NCBI GenBank assembly: GCA_018816945.1
Contig: JAHIVC010000101.1
Span: 62,001 to 126,000, forward strand
Source of the DNA: Bacteroidota bacterium
Lineage (GTDB): Bacteria > Bacteroidota > Bacteroidia > Bacteroidales > GCA-2711565
Length of the DNA stretch: 64,000 nt
Reading direction: 5' to 3'
A model generated the notes under the pieces. That model did no database searches. It was not told the origin of the DNA and saw nothing but the letters and a program-made list of their open reading frames with translations. This document shows, one piece after another, positions 53,669-61,869 of this stretch. The position numbers and the translations under genes were made by a program. The number at the start of each line of letters is the position of its first letter. The first letter of the stretch is position 1.

Positions 53669-54478
53669 ATGAAAAAGATCAGAATAGTACTCATTACAAT
53701 GCTTAGCATCATAATGTTAGGTGCAATCGGACAGGAAACACAAAAGCAACAATTGGTTATTCCTTTGTCCGATCCAGGCAAACCGGGATTTTTAGCACTT
53801 GGTGGAATCAACTGTAGCATAAATGTTACCGGTTACGATGGAAAAGAAGTGATTGTGGTTGCTTATTCAAAAAATGGAATGGCTAAAATAAGCGAAACCA
53901 AAAATGGCATGAAAAAAATCAACGCTTCATCAATGAGCATTGAGGCTGAAGAAAAAGATAACAGGATTGATGTTTCCAGTGGGTTCTCTCATGAAGGTAT
54001 TAATTTTGAAGTTAAAGTTCCTTACAATTTTTCCCTTGAATTAAGCACGGTTAATGAAGGTGAAATTAAAGTTGAAAATGTAAATGGTGAAATCAGCGCC
54101 AATAATATAAATGGACCTATTACCTTACATAAAATAAGCGGTTTGGTATCTGCATCAACAATAAATGAAGATATCATCATTACTTTCGACAAAGTAACAC
54201 CTGATTCTCCCATGGCATTTTCATCGCTAAATGGAAATATCGACATTACTTTCCCAGCAAGTATCAAAGCCAATTTAAAAATCAAATGCGATCAAGGCGA
54301 TATTCTTACCGATTTTGATGTAGAGCTTAGCAAAGAACGAAAAGTAAACAACGAAACAAATAAAAAGGGCGTTTATAAAGTTTCGGTTGATGAATGGGTT
54401 TATGGTAAGATAAACGGCGGTGGCCCTGAATACTCATTTAAGAATTTCCATGGCGATATCGTTATCCGAAAGAAATAA
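53669..54478 (+). CDS. Exported DUF4097-type beta-solenoid protein, copy 4
   Basis: A 269-aa exported protein (signal peptide about 1-21, ending LGAIGQ) with repeats such as STVNEGEIKVENVNGEISA and FSSLNGNIDITF. It ends with the shared tail INGGGPEYSFKNFHGDIVIR. Last gene of module 2, followed by a strong terminator. Confidence 0.8.
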   Translation: MKKIRIVLITMLSIIMLGAIGQETQKQQLVIPLSDPGKPGFLALGGINCSINVTGYDGKEVIVVAYSKNGMAKISETKNGMKKINASSMSIEAEEKDNRIDVSSGFSHEGINFEVKVPYNFSLELSTVNEGEIKVENVNGEISANNINGPITLHKISGLVSASTINEDIIITFDKVTPDSPMAFSSLNGNIDITFPASIKANLKIKCDQGDILTDFDVELSKERKVNNETNKKGVYKVSVDEWVYGKINGGGPEYSFKNFHGDIVIRKK

Positions 54479-54496
54479 ACTGAAATTCAATTTAAT

Positions 54497-54530
54497 AAAA
54501 AAGGAGGAAAATTTTCCTCCTTTTTTTTAT
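54497..54530. terminator. Terminator between module 2 and lytT
   Basis: An 11-bp self-complementary stem (AAGGAGGAAAA with TTTTCCTCCTT) flanked by A and T runs; it serves both convergent transcripts. Confidence 0.88.
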
Positions 54531-55261
54531 AACAAATTGTGTTCCTCCAGAAAATCAAAAAATGCCTTCTTGTAACTTTCCCCGATTGGAATATTCATTT
54601 CCCCAACTTTCAAGCTTTTCTTTCCAATACTATCTATTTTTTCAACGGATATAATATAGGATTTATGAACCCTGATAAATTTGTTTTCGGGAAGGATATC
54701 CTCCATCCTTCTAAAATTTTGAAGTACCATAAGGCGTTTCTCAGGAGTTACAATTCTCAGATAATCTTTCATCCCTTCTATATAAAGAATATCTTTAAAG
54801 TTTACCTTTTGTAATTTATAATCCGATTTTACAAAAATAAAATTCCCCTTTTTATCCGTATGCATTTCTGATTCCTTCAAACGAATCGTACTTCCGGATT
54901 CTTTCTCTAGTATAGTATATACCTTTTCAACTGATTTTATGAATCGGTCGAAGCTGATTGGTTTTAAAAGATAATCGGTTACATCAAGCTCATAGCCTTT
55001 TATGGCATACTGGTCATAAGCTGTGGTTAGTATAACTTTAGGCTTTATTTTTAAAGCCTCAAGCAACTGAATGCCCGTAAAATCATCCATTTGGATATCT
55101 AAAAATATTAAATCAACGTGATTCTTTTTTAGATAATCCAATGAATCAGCCCCATTATCAAATGATGCCAATAAATTTAAATATTGAATTTTATCAATAT
55201 AGCCTTTCAATTTCTCAAGAGCTAAAGGCTCATCATCAATTGTAATACAATTAATTATCAT
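54527..55261 (-). CDS. LytTR-family response regulator
   Basis: A 244-aa response regulator: receiver domain (1-120) with acidic pair DD near 9-10 and phospho-acceptor Asp55 in FLDIQMDD, and a C-terminal LytTR DNA-binding domain (about 140-240; ENKFIRVHKSYIISVEKI). The open frame begins with TTG at 55264, but ATG at 55261 overlaps the kinase stop as TGATG and is the likely start. Forms a two-component pair with the kinase gene. Confidence 0.92.
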   Translation of the reverse strand: MIINCITIDDEPLALEKLKGYIDKIQYLNLLASFDNGADSLDYLKKNHVDLIFLDIQMDDFTGIQLLEALKIKPKVILTTAYDQYAIKGYELDVTDYLLKPISFDRFIKSVEKVYTILEKESGSTIRLKESEMHTDKKGNFIFVKSDYKLQKVNFKDILYIEGMKDYLRIVTPEKRLMVLQNFRRMEDILPENKFIRVHKSYIISVEKIDSIGKKSLKVGEMNIPIGESYKKAFFDFLEEHNLL

Positions 55262-56307
55262 CAACTTATAAGTTTTAAAACTACATGATACTTTTCATCA
55301 TCATTTTTGATATTTAATTCATGCTTGTCCTTGTATAACAATTCAAGACGGCGCTTAATATTTTGCAACCCAATGCCACCTGTCTTGTCTTTCGAAACCA
55401 CTGCATCTTTGACAAACGAATTAATGACTTCAAAAGTAATGGTATTTTCTTTAATTTCAACATTGATCAAAATTCCGGGCTTACTTTTCTGTTTACTACC
55501 ATGTTTGTATGCATTTTCTACAAAAGGCACAAAAAGCATTGGAGGGATCATTTTGCCAACCTGATCTCCCTTCACTTTGAATTGGGTATGACCGGAGTTT
55601 TTCAGTCTTAACTGTTGCAGAGAGATAAAACTTTGAATATAATCGAGTTCCTTCTCAAGCGGCACCAAATCGGCATTTGAATCATAAAGCATGTATCTCA
55701 TGATCTCAGAAAGCTTGATAATAGAATTTGAAGCTCGCTCCGGATTTTGTGGAATCAGTGTGTCAATATTATTTAAGGTATTGAATAAAAAATGTGGATT
55801 AATTTGAGATCTTAAAAGCGCCAATTCACTTATTAAGGATTGATTTTGCAATTCTGATTTTTCCTGTTGAGAAGCATACCATGCCTTAAGCAATTTTATT
55901 GCTATTGCGGAGATTGTCACTGAATAAACAGAGAAAAAGAGAGACAATATTGTATTTCTATTGAAAAAATTAAAAGCTTCTATTTTATCCGGTGAAACAC
56001 GCATTGGTAACTGAACATAATAATAGATCAAATACTCACAATACAATATTGGAATGGTGGTTAAAATGAAGTACAGAAAAAATTTAAAATATTTTTGTCG
56101 TAATAAGAATTTTGGCAATAAGAAATATAATGAGAAATATGTAGCCATCATATCGAATGGAATCGAAGCAAAATAACCTATAAACCTAAGCAGGTAAGCC
56201 TCATCAAATCTTCCACGATAAAAAGTATGGTAAAGCAAAACAGCTATCCAAAAAAGTAAGTGCCAACGTAATCGCAGCCAATTGATTGATAGATTCCAAT
56301 TTTTCAA
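55261..56307 (-). CDS. LytS/YehU-type sensor histidine kinase
   Basis: A 348-aa kinase with four predicted TM helices (about 17-140), a short coiled coil and a His_kinase (PF06580) domain with His172 in NPHFLFNTLNN. A C-terminal HATPase part contains NAYKHGSKQKS and GGIGLQNIKRRLELLY. No extra sensor domain. It is translationally coupled to the LytTR regulator and convergent to the DUF4097/ABC island, so a functional link is possible but not shown. Confidence 0.9.
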   Translation of the reverse strand: MKNWNLSINWLRLRWHLLFWIAVLLYHTFYRGRFDEAYLLRFIGYFASIPFDMMATYFSLYFLLPKFLLRQKYFKFFLYFILTTIPILYCEYLIYYYVQLPMRVSPDKIEAFNFFNRNTILSLFFSVYSVTISAIAIKLLKAWYASQQEKSELQNQSLISELALLRSQINPHFLFNTLNNIDTLIPQNPERASNSIIKLSEIMRYMLYDSNADLVPLEKELDYIQSFISLQQLRLKNSGHTQFKVKGDQVGKMIPPMLFVPFVENAYKHGSKQKSKPGILINVEIKENTITFEVINSFVKDAVVSKDKTGGIGLQNIKRRLELLYKDKHELNIKNDDEKYHVVLKLIS

Positions 56308-56545
56308 AACAGTATATCTTAAAAGTGATTTATTTAATATGCAAAATAACTAAATTATTAAGTATTAACATTCAAATTACAATTTTCTCGACACTTTTGA
56401 TGATTTATTTGATCAACCCTTACATATTCCCAACTTAACCTTACGAAACATTACAGTACCATAAAAAATATTCATCAATTTATATTGAGCTACTATTTTA
56501 CTTATAATGATTAAATCAGTATATTAGCGCCATTAAATTTAATAC

Positions 56546-56725
56546 ATGATATCGATCAACATAGAAAAGGGTAGACTTTATCAAAGACAGGAGTTGTTAA
56601 ACTTAGGGTTTATTGAAAGTAAAATTCAGTCTCCGACATACATAATATTCAGAAAGTCAGATAAATATTACTTATTTAAGGAAACATTTAGTAATCGACT
56701 AGTATTGGATTATGTAGGGTATTAA
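56546..56725 (+). CDS. Putative 59-aa small protein
   Basis: In the 425-nt gap between the kinase and the hydrogenase cluster, an ATG-to-TAA frame encodes MISINIEKGRLYQRQELLNL followed by 39 residues ending DYVGY. It is charged, soluble and shows no membrane helix. Codon use looks similar to neighbouring genes. No family recognised. It ends 7 nt before the convergent maturation protease gene. The rest of the gap (56308-56545) is AT-rich without recognisable elements. Confidence 0.45.
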   Translation: MISINIEKGRLYQRQELLNLGFIESKIQSPTYIIFRKSDKYYLFKETFSNRLVLDYVGY

Positions 56726-56732
56726 TATTCAA

Positions 56733-57242
56733 CTATTCTTTAAGTTCCAAAATATTTTCGCAATATTTAACAAGATTAAATATCTGTTCATAAATATTTG
56801 GATAAACAGATTTCATTGAGTTTGACAACTCATATCCAAATTCCTCAAACTCATTTATATTAATAGTGACCACTTGAATATCTTCCGTTAACTCCGCTGA
56901 AAAAATCCTGCCTAATTCGATTAATTGCTGTAACGTAAGATCGTGGGAATTGAACAAATGCAATGAATTATTAAAATTGTTCAATCGATAGTAATTTACT
57001 TCCCCTAAAGATTCTGTTTTATTTTTGACCGCATCAATAAATACTATATTTTTATAATCGATAAGTAGATTTAAGGTTTCGAGACTTATTAGGTTAACCT
57101 CTCGGAAATCGAATAAATTATTATCGAGATTTAATTTTAGGTCCTTCACGATTTTTAAGGCTATTCCATCATCTGTGAGGATTTCACTACCAAAACCTAT
57201 TATCAAGGTTTGTCGCTCTTTTTTATTTCTTTGGCCTATCAA
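56733..57242 (-). CDS. [NiFe] hydrogenase maturation protease
   Basis: A 169-aa endopeptidase of the HycI/HoxW type that trims the C-terminus of the large subunit after nickel insertion. The N-terminal LIIGFGSEILTDDGIALKI holds the metal-binding acidic residue, and VFIDAVKNK and a SHDLTLQQLIEL segment follow. The start is TTG at 57242, overlapping the large-subunit stop by 4 nt. Its substrate, just upstream, has a cleavable tail. Confidence 0.87.
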   Translation of the reverse strand: MIGQRNKKERQTLIIGFGSEILTDDGIALKIVKDLKLNLDNNLFDFREVNLISLETLNLLIDYKNIVFIDAVKNKTESLGEVNYYRLNNFNNSLHLFNSHDLTLQQLIELGRIFSAELTEDIQVVTININEFEEFGYELSNSMKSVYPNIYEQIFNLVKYCENILELKE

Positions 57243-58714
57243 TTTCTATGCCTGCTGATTGATCGAATTAGGGTTCCATTCAAATCACGGATATTTAATT
57301 CAAATGGCATTTTACCGGGTTGAAAATGTGTTGCACATGAAAAACAAGGATCGTAAGCCCTAAATGCCATTTCAACCATATTGAGCATTCCTTCGGTTAC
57401 CTCATCTCCATTTTTTATAATTCCTTGAGCAGCTTTTTTAAGCGACATGCAAATGGCTGCGTTATTGTTCGTTGTTCCGACTATGATATTAGCCTTTGTT
57501 ACTATTCCGTTTTCATCTGTCCAATAATGATGAGTGAGCGTTCCTCGCTGTGCTTCAACAGTTCCGACACCCTCTCCCACTATCAAATTCCTTTCAGCTT
57601 TAACCTTTAAATCCTTATTGCAAATGTTTGGATCACTTGCCAGTTCCAAACAATGTTCTGCAGCATAAAGCAATTCAACCAATCGAGCCCAATGCATAGC
57701 CAAAGTGTTGTTTACAGGCTTTCCACCCAATGTTTCATACATCAATTCATATTCCTTTTGTGCCAGAGGAGTAGCCATTCCATCAGATGCATTTAATCGT
57801 GATAAAGGTGTAGCATGATAAACTCCCGATTCCTGCCCATCAATAAAACCATGCCATCCAATTTTCTTTAAATAGGGAAATTTTAGATATGACCATGGCT
57901 CAACCCTTTCTTCTATATAATCAAGATAATCCTTTGCCTCATATTTATACATTTCGACTCCTAATGTGTCAACAACCCTGATTTTACCATCATAAAAATT
58001 AACCTTGTTTTCATTATCAACCAAACCCATCGAATGCAGATTCAGTGAATAAGGTCCGTTAAGGATGATATCGACATATTTTGGGTTAGCAAGTACGACA
58101 TCTTTAAATAGCTTCATGGTAAACTGTGCAAACTCAATAAATTCTTTTGCTGTTATTTCTATCTTTTTTCTTTCTTCTTCACTTAACCCTTTCCTCACAC
58201 CACCAGGTATATTCATAACTACATGGGTTTGGTGCCCTCCAAGTAAGGCCTGTATTTCCTGGGCTTTTCTTCTGGCTTCGATCACTTTTTTGCCGATATC
58301 AATTCCTACCGCTTCAATTACTCCCAACAAATTTCGTTTAGCCGGATCGGAATCGGGGCCTAAAACAAAATCAGGAGCTGCCAATGCATAAAAATGTGCG
58401 ATGTGGCTATGCACAAAATGAGCCATATAAAACAATTCACGAAGTTTTTTTGCAGTGAGAGGAGGCTCCAACCCGAAAACAGCATCAATTGCTTTTCCGG
58501 CAGCCATGTGATGGCAACCCGGACAAACCCCACATATTTTTGTTACAATTTGTGAAAGTTCTTCAACCGGGCGACCTTCGCAAAACTTTTCAAATCCTCG
58601 TAATTCAGGTACCTGAAAATAAACATCCTTAACGGTTCCATCACCATTGGTGAATATTTCTATTTTTCCGTGACCTTCAAGACGGGTAATCGGATCTATG
58701 GTTATTCGGTTCAT
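57239..58714 (-). CDS. mvhA: [NiFe] hydrogenase large subunit, group 3 (MvhA-like)
   Basis: A 491-aa catalytic subunit. Nickel ligands are Cys61 and Cys64 in CGVCPGCHH and Cys457 and Cys460 in DPCFSCATH. The 28 residues after His463 would be removed by the maturation protease. The N-terminal ITIDPITRLEGHGKI is typical, and the overall sequence is closest to group 3c/3d cytoplasmic enzymes such as MvhA. Strong Shine-Dalgarno GGAGGA lies at 58722-58727; its start overlaps the small-subunit stop (ATGA). Confidence 0.92.
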   Translation of the reverse strand: MNRITIDPITRLEGHGKIEIFTNGDGTVKDVYFQVPELRGFEKFCEGRPVEELSQIVTKICGVCPGCHHMAAGKAIDAVFGLEPPLTAKKLRELFYMAHFVHSHIAHFYALAAPDFVLGPDSDPAKRNLLGVIEAVGIDIGKKVIEARRKAQEIQALLGGHQTHVVMNIPGGVRKGLSEEERKKIEITAKEFIEFAQFTMKLFKDVVLANPKYVDIILNGPYSLNLHSMGLVDNENKVNFYDGKIRVVDTLGVEMYKYEAKDYLDYIEERVEPWSYLKFPYLKKIGWHGFIDGQESGVYHATPLSRLNASDGMATPLAQKEYELMYETLGGKPVNNTLAMHWARLVELLYAAEHCLELASDPNICNKDLKVKAERNLIVGEGVGTVEAQRGTLTHHYWTDENGIVTKANIIVGTTNNNAAICMSLKKAAQGIIKNGDEVTEGMLNMVEMAFRAYDPCFSCATHFQPGKMPFELNIRDLNGTLIRSISRHRN

Positions 58715-59682
58715 GACAAATTCCTCCTTAAAATTGATACTGGTAAACTAAAACGATAAAACGTTCCTGCCGGATCAACAACATCCTCCACGATTTTTTT
58801 GATTTCTTCAGGGTCATTCGAATCAATCATGGTTCCAATTGCCGACATCATTTTTGCTCCCGGATCTGTTAAATCGGGAGGCGGGCCATAGCATCCTCTG
58901 CAAGGTGCATTTCCTTCGATACACCGGTATCCGCAACCTCCTCTTGTAGCTGGCCCCATGCAGATTACTCCTTGTTCTAAAAAGCAAGTCACCCCATCGT
59001 CTTCAATTTCCCATGGGCGATAAAACTTTTTAATTTTTTTGTTATCTGTTTTTTTGCGGCTACATTCGTCGCATTGAGCTTTTTCATAAGCCCCGATTAC
59101 CGATTTTTTGGAAGGCAATTGTTCTTTATTTGCTATGATCCTAAATACTTCTAACAATCGATCGGATTTTGGCGGACAACCCGGAATATAATAATCGACA
59201 CAAACCACTTTATCTAAGGAGATTACATTGTCGAAAAAAACTGGTAATTCCAATTTCCCTTCCGGAACATTAAATTCTGGTTGTGGCATTACCCGATCTG
59301 GATTAACGGTTGATTCACTTTTCACATAAATTCGCTCAAAAAATTCATCACGCTTACTTAAATTTGCCAAACCCGGGATTCCACCGAGTTGTGCACAACT
59401 TCCATAAGCCACTATAAATTTTGATTTTTTGCGCAGTTGTATTGCCATATATTCATTTTCAGAATTTCTGATTGCACCGTTGAACAATGTCAAATCGATA
59501 TAACCATCAGGCATATTTTTGATGTCCTTATACTTTACATCCAAGGCAATGGGCCAGAACACCAAATCTGCAGAGGCAATCACTTCCAATAAATCTTCGT
59601 GTAAATCCAAAACCGATACACAGCAACCACCACATGCTGCACCCCAGTATATAGCTAATTTTAATTTTTGATCTTTGCTCAT
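58711..59682 (-). CDS. mvhG: [NiFe] hydrogenase small subunit (MvhG-like)
   Basis: A 323-aa iron-sulfur subunit. The proximal cluster motif WGAACGGCCVSVLDLHEDLL is N-terminal, with GSCAQLGGIPGL and YYIPGCPPK in the middle. A C-terminal Cys-rich part (CMGPATRGGCGYRC, CRGCYGPP) supplies further clusters, as in F420-non-reducing hydrogenases. No signal peptide, so it is cytoplasmic. Length is typical of MvhG. Confidence 0.9.
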   Translation of the reverse strand: MSKDQKLKLAIYWGAACGGCCVSVLDLHEDLLEVIASADLVFWPIALDVKYKDIKNMPDGYIDLTLFNGAIRNSENEYMAIQLRKKSKFIVAYGSCAQLGGIPGLANLSKRDEFFERIYVKSESTVNPDRVMPQPEFNVPEGKLELPVFFDNVISLDKVVCVDYYIPGCPPKSDRLLEVFRIIANKEQLPSKKSVIGAYEKAQCDECSRKKTDNKKIKKFYRPWEIEDDGVTCFLEQGVICMGPATRGGCGYRCIEGNAPCRGCYGPPPDLTDPGAKMMSAIGTMIDSNDPEEIKKIVEDVVDPAGTFYRFSLPVSILRRNLS

Positions 59683-59709
59683 AATTTAAAATTCAAAGTT
59701 TATCCTATT

Positions 59710-60132
59710 TTACACATATGCCAGTTGCTTTTCATAATTAGCTGGTCCCAAAGCCTGTATTGTTTCAGTAAATTCATTTATCAGATCTGCAAATTGCTTC
59801 CCCTCGCTGGCGCTAATCCATTCGAGTGACAATCTCTTTTCTTCAATTCCCATTTGTTGAATATATTTCTGCAACAACTCATACCTTCGTAAACATTTAT
59901 AATTGCCTTCGTGATAATGACAATCACCAGGATGGCAACCACAGATTAGAACCCCATCAGCCCCTCTTCTAAACGATTCGAGAATGAAAGTTGGTTCAAT
60001 CCTGCCCGAACACATCACTCGGATAATTCGGACATTATGTGCATATTTAAAGCGAGATGTGCCTGCAAGGTCAGCTCCGGTATAAGAACACCAGTTACAT
60101 AGAAATGAAATTATTTTTGGTTCATACGACAT
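59710..60132 (-). CDS. mvhD: Hydrogenase delta subunit linking to HdrA (MvhD-like)
   Basis: A 140-aa iron-sulfur protein of the MvhD family, which passes electrons from the hydrogenase to heterodisulfide-reductase-type flavoproteins. Conserved segments: FLCNWCSYTGADLAGTSR, RVMCSGRIEPTFILES and GVLICGCHPGDCHYHEGNYK. A near-perfect Shine-Dalgarno AAGGAGGT (60138-60145) precedes the ATG by 5 nt. Confidence 0.92.
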   Translation of the reverse strand: MSYEPKIISFLCNWCSYTGADLAGTSRFKYAHNVRIIRVMCSGRIEPTFILESFRRGADGVLICGCHPGDCHYHEGNYKCLRRYELLQKYIQQMGIEEKRLSLEWISASEGKQFADLINEFTETIQALGPANYEKQLAYV

Positions 60133-60137
60133 AAGAT

Positions 60138-60145
60138 ACCTCCTT
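60138..60145 (-). promoter_or_regulatory. Strong Shine-Dalgarno of the mvhD-like gene
   Basis: Minus-strand AAGGAGGT, spacer 5 nt to ATG. GGAGGA sites also precede the mvhA-like (58722-58727) and qmoC-like (63067-63072) genes. Most other genes of the window have A-rich leaders without such sites. Confidence 0.85.
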
Positions 60146-61859
60146 AATTTTTTGACATGATTCCAGTAATTTGTGACAAGATTTGCTTATAACTAAAATG
60201 CTTACTATGGATAGCACCCGTTGGGCAGGCAGAAGAACAAGTACCACATCCCTTACACAATACCTCATTGACAAAAGAAACACTCTTATCTTGAAGGGAG
60301 CTAATGGCCGTATATGGACAAACGCTTATACAAGTTTGGCAACCACAGCACACTTCTTCAGTGACACTGGCAGTGGTAACTTCAACATCAACAGTTTTTT
60401 TTGCGATTGAAGCTAAAACCCTTGCCGAAGCTGCTCTGGCCTGACTTACACAGTCGATTACCCCCTTTGGACTTTGACATGCACCCACCACATAAATGCC
60501 ATCTGTTGTTGTGGCAACAGGATCTAGTTTGGGATGCTTTTCCATGTAGAAACGGTTTTTATCCACACTAATACCAAAAATTTGTGAGGTTAATTTCGCA
60601 TCTTCCTGAGCTTCCATTCCAACCATCAGGATTACAAGATCGGCAGGCACACTGATCAATTCACCGGAAAGTTTCTCTTTGAACTTAATAGTCAATTTGT
60701 GACCTTCTCCAGGTTTTGAAGTTAGTATAGTTGGAAGCTCATTTTCCTGATTGAACATTAAAAAGGCCACATTATTTGTAGAAGCTGAGGTGTACAATTC
60801 CTCACAACCTTTTCCAAACGATCTCATATCGGCATAAACATCATAAATAAATGCTTCAGGTAAAGCCGATGAAATTTGATGGATATATTTTAACGCCGTT
60901 GAACAGCAAGATCGTGAGCAATATTCATGAGTATAACTATTTCTGCTCCCAACACAATGAATAATTGCAAGATGCTTGGGTTCTAATCCATCATTGGTTC
61001 TGATCTTACCATTCAAAAGCATTTTCTCAAATTCAAGTGAAGTGATAACATCAGGCAATCTACCATAACCGTATGATGGAACAGAAGTGGGCATGAATGG
61101 CTTTAATCCGGTTGCAAGAACGATATTGCCAAATTTAATTTTCTTATTGATTCCGTGATTGAGATAGGTTTCAAAATTGCCTATGAAACCTGATATCTTT
61201 TCAACTTTAGTATTTAAAAATATTTCAACTTCAGGATGTTCCATTATCCTGTTAATTTTAGTTTGAATGACTTGTGATGCTTGTTCCAATTTAGGAAAGA
61301 GCAAATCAACATTTGCAATTTGCCCACCCAAATTGTTTGATTTTTCAACCAGATAAACTTTTTTTCCGGCATCGGCTATAGTGAGGGCAGCCGTGATTCC
61401 AGCAATACCTCCGCCAACTACCAATGTTGCAGGATCAACCTCTACACTCCTTCTTTCAAGAGGTTCATGAAGTCGAACCCTGTATATTGCACCTTTAACT
61501 AATTCAATAGCTTTCTGAGTGGCAAATTCTCTATTCGAATGAACCCAAGACACCTGTTCACGAATATTCGCCATTTGAAACATGTATGGATTAAGCCCGG
61601 CGTTCTCCATGGTTTTTCTGAAGGTAAGCTCATGAATACGTGGGGAACATGCAGCAACAACGATTCTTTTTAATTGATGCTCTTTAATATCATTAACAAT
61701 CATTTCTTGTCCCGGATCGGAACACATATATTGATAGCTCTTTGAAATAACTACTCCATCCAGTTTTTTCATTTCTTCGGCCACCTTTTCAACATCAACT
61801 GTTTTGGCGATATTGGTACCACACCAACATATATAAACGCCTATTCTGTTTCCTTCCAT
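60144..61859 (-). CDS. hdrA: HdrA-like FAD/iron-sulfur protein, C-terminal ferredoxin type
   Basis: A 571-aa HdrA/QmoA-like flavoprotein. The N-terminal part begins YICWCGTNIAKTVDVEKV, the FAD motif VVGGGIAGITAAL lies near 143-155, and HCVGSR with YCSRSCC near 300-320 is conserved. At the C-terminus two [4Fe-4S] motifs follow (CCGCQTCISVCP and CKGCGTCSSACP, about 500-550). The ferredoxin-like insert usual after the N-terminal domain is absent. Such proteins carry the FAD used in electron bifurcation. It lies between the mvhD-like and qmoC-like genes. Confidence 0.88.
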   Translation of the reverse strand: MEGNRIGVYICWCGTNIAKTVDVEKVAEEMKKLDGVVISKSYQYMCSDPGQEMIVNDIKEHQLKRIVVAACSPRIHELTFRKTMENAGLNPYMFQMANIREQVSWVHSNREFATQKAIELVKGAIYRVRLHEPLERRSVEVDPATLVVGGGIAGITAALTIADAGKKVYLVEKSNNLGGQIANVDLLFPKLEQASQVIQTKINRIMEHPEVEIFLNTKVEKISGFIGNFETYLNHGINKKIKFGNIVLATGLKPFMPTSVPSYGYGRLPDVITSLEFEKMLLNGKIRTNDGLEPKHLAIIHCVGSRNSYTHEYCSRSCCSTALKYIHQISSALPEAFIYDVYADMRSFGKGCEELYTSASTNNVAFLMFNQENELPTILTSKPGEGHKLTIKFKEKLSGELISVPADLVILMVGMEAQEDAKLTSQIFGISVDKNRFYMEKHPKLDPVATTTDGIYVVGACQSPKGVIDCVSQARAASARVLASIAKKTVDVEVTTASVTEEVCCGCQTCISVCPYTAISSLQDKSVSFVNEVLCKGCGTCSSACPTGAIHSKHFSYKQILSQITGIMSKN

Positions 61860-61869
61860 TTTTTTAAAG

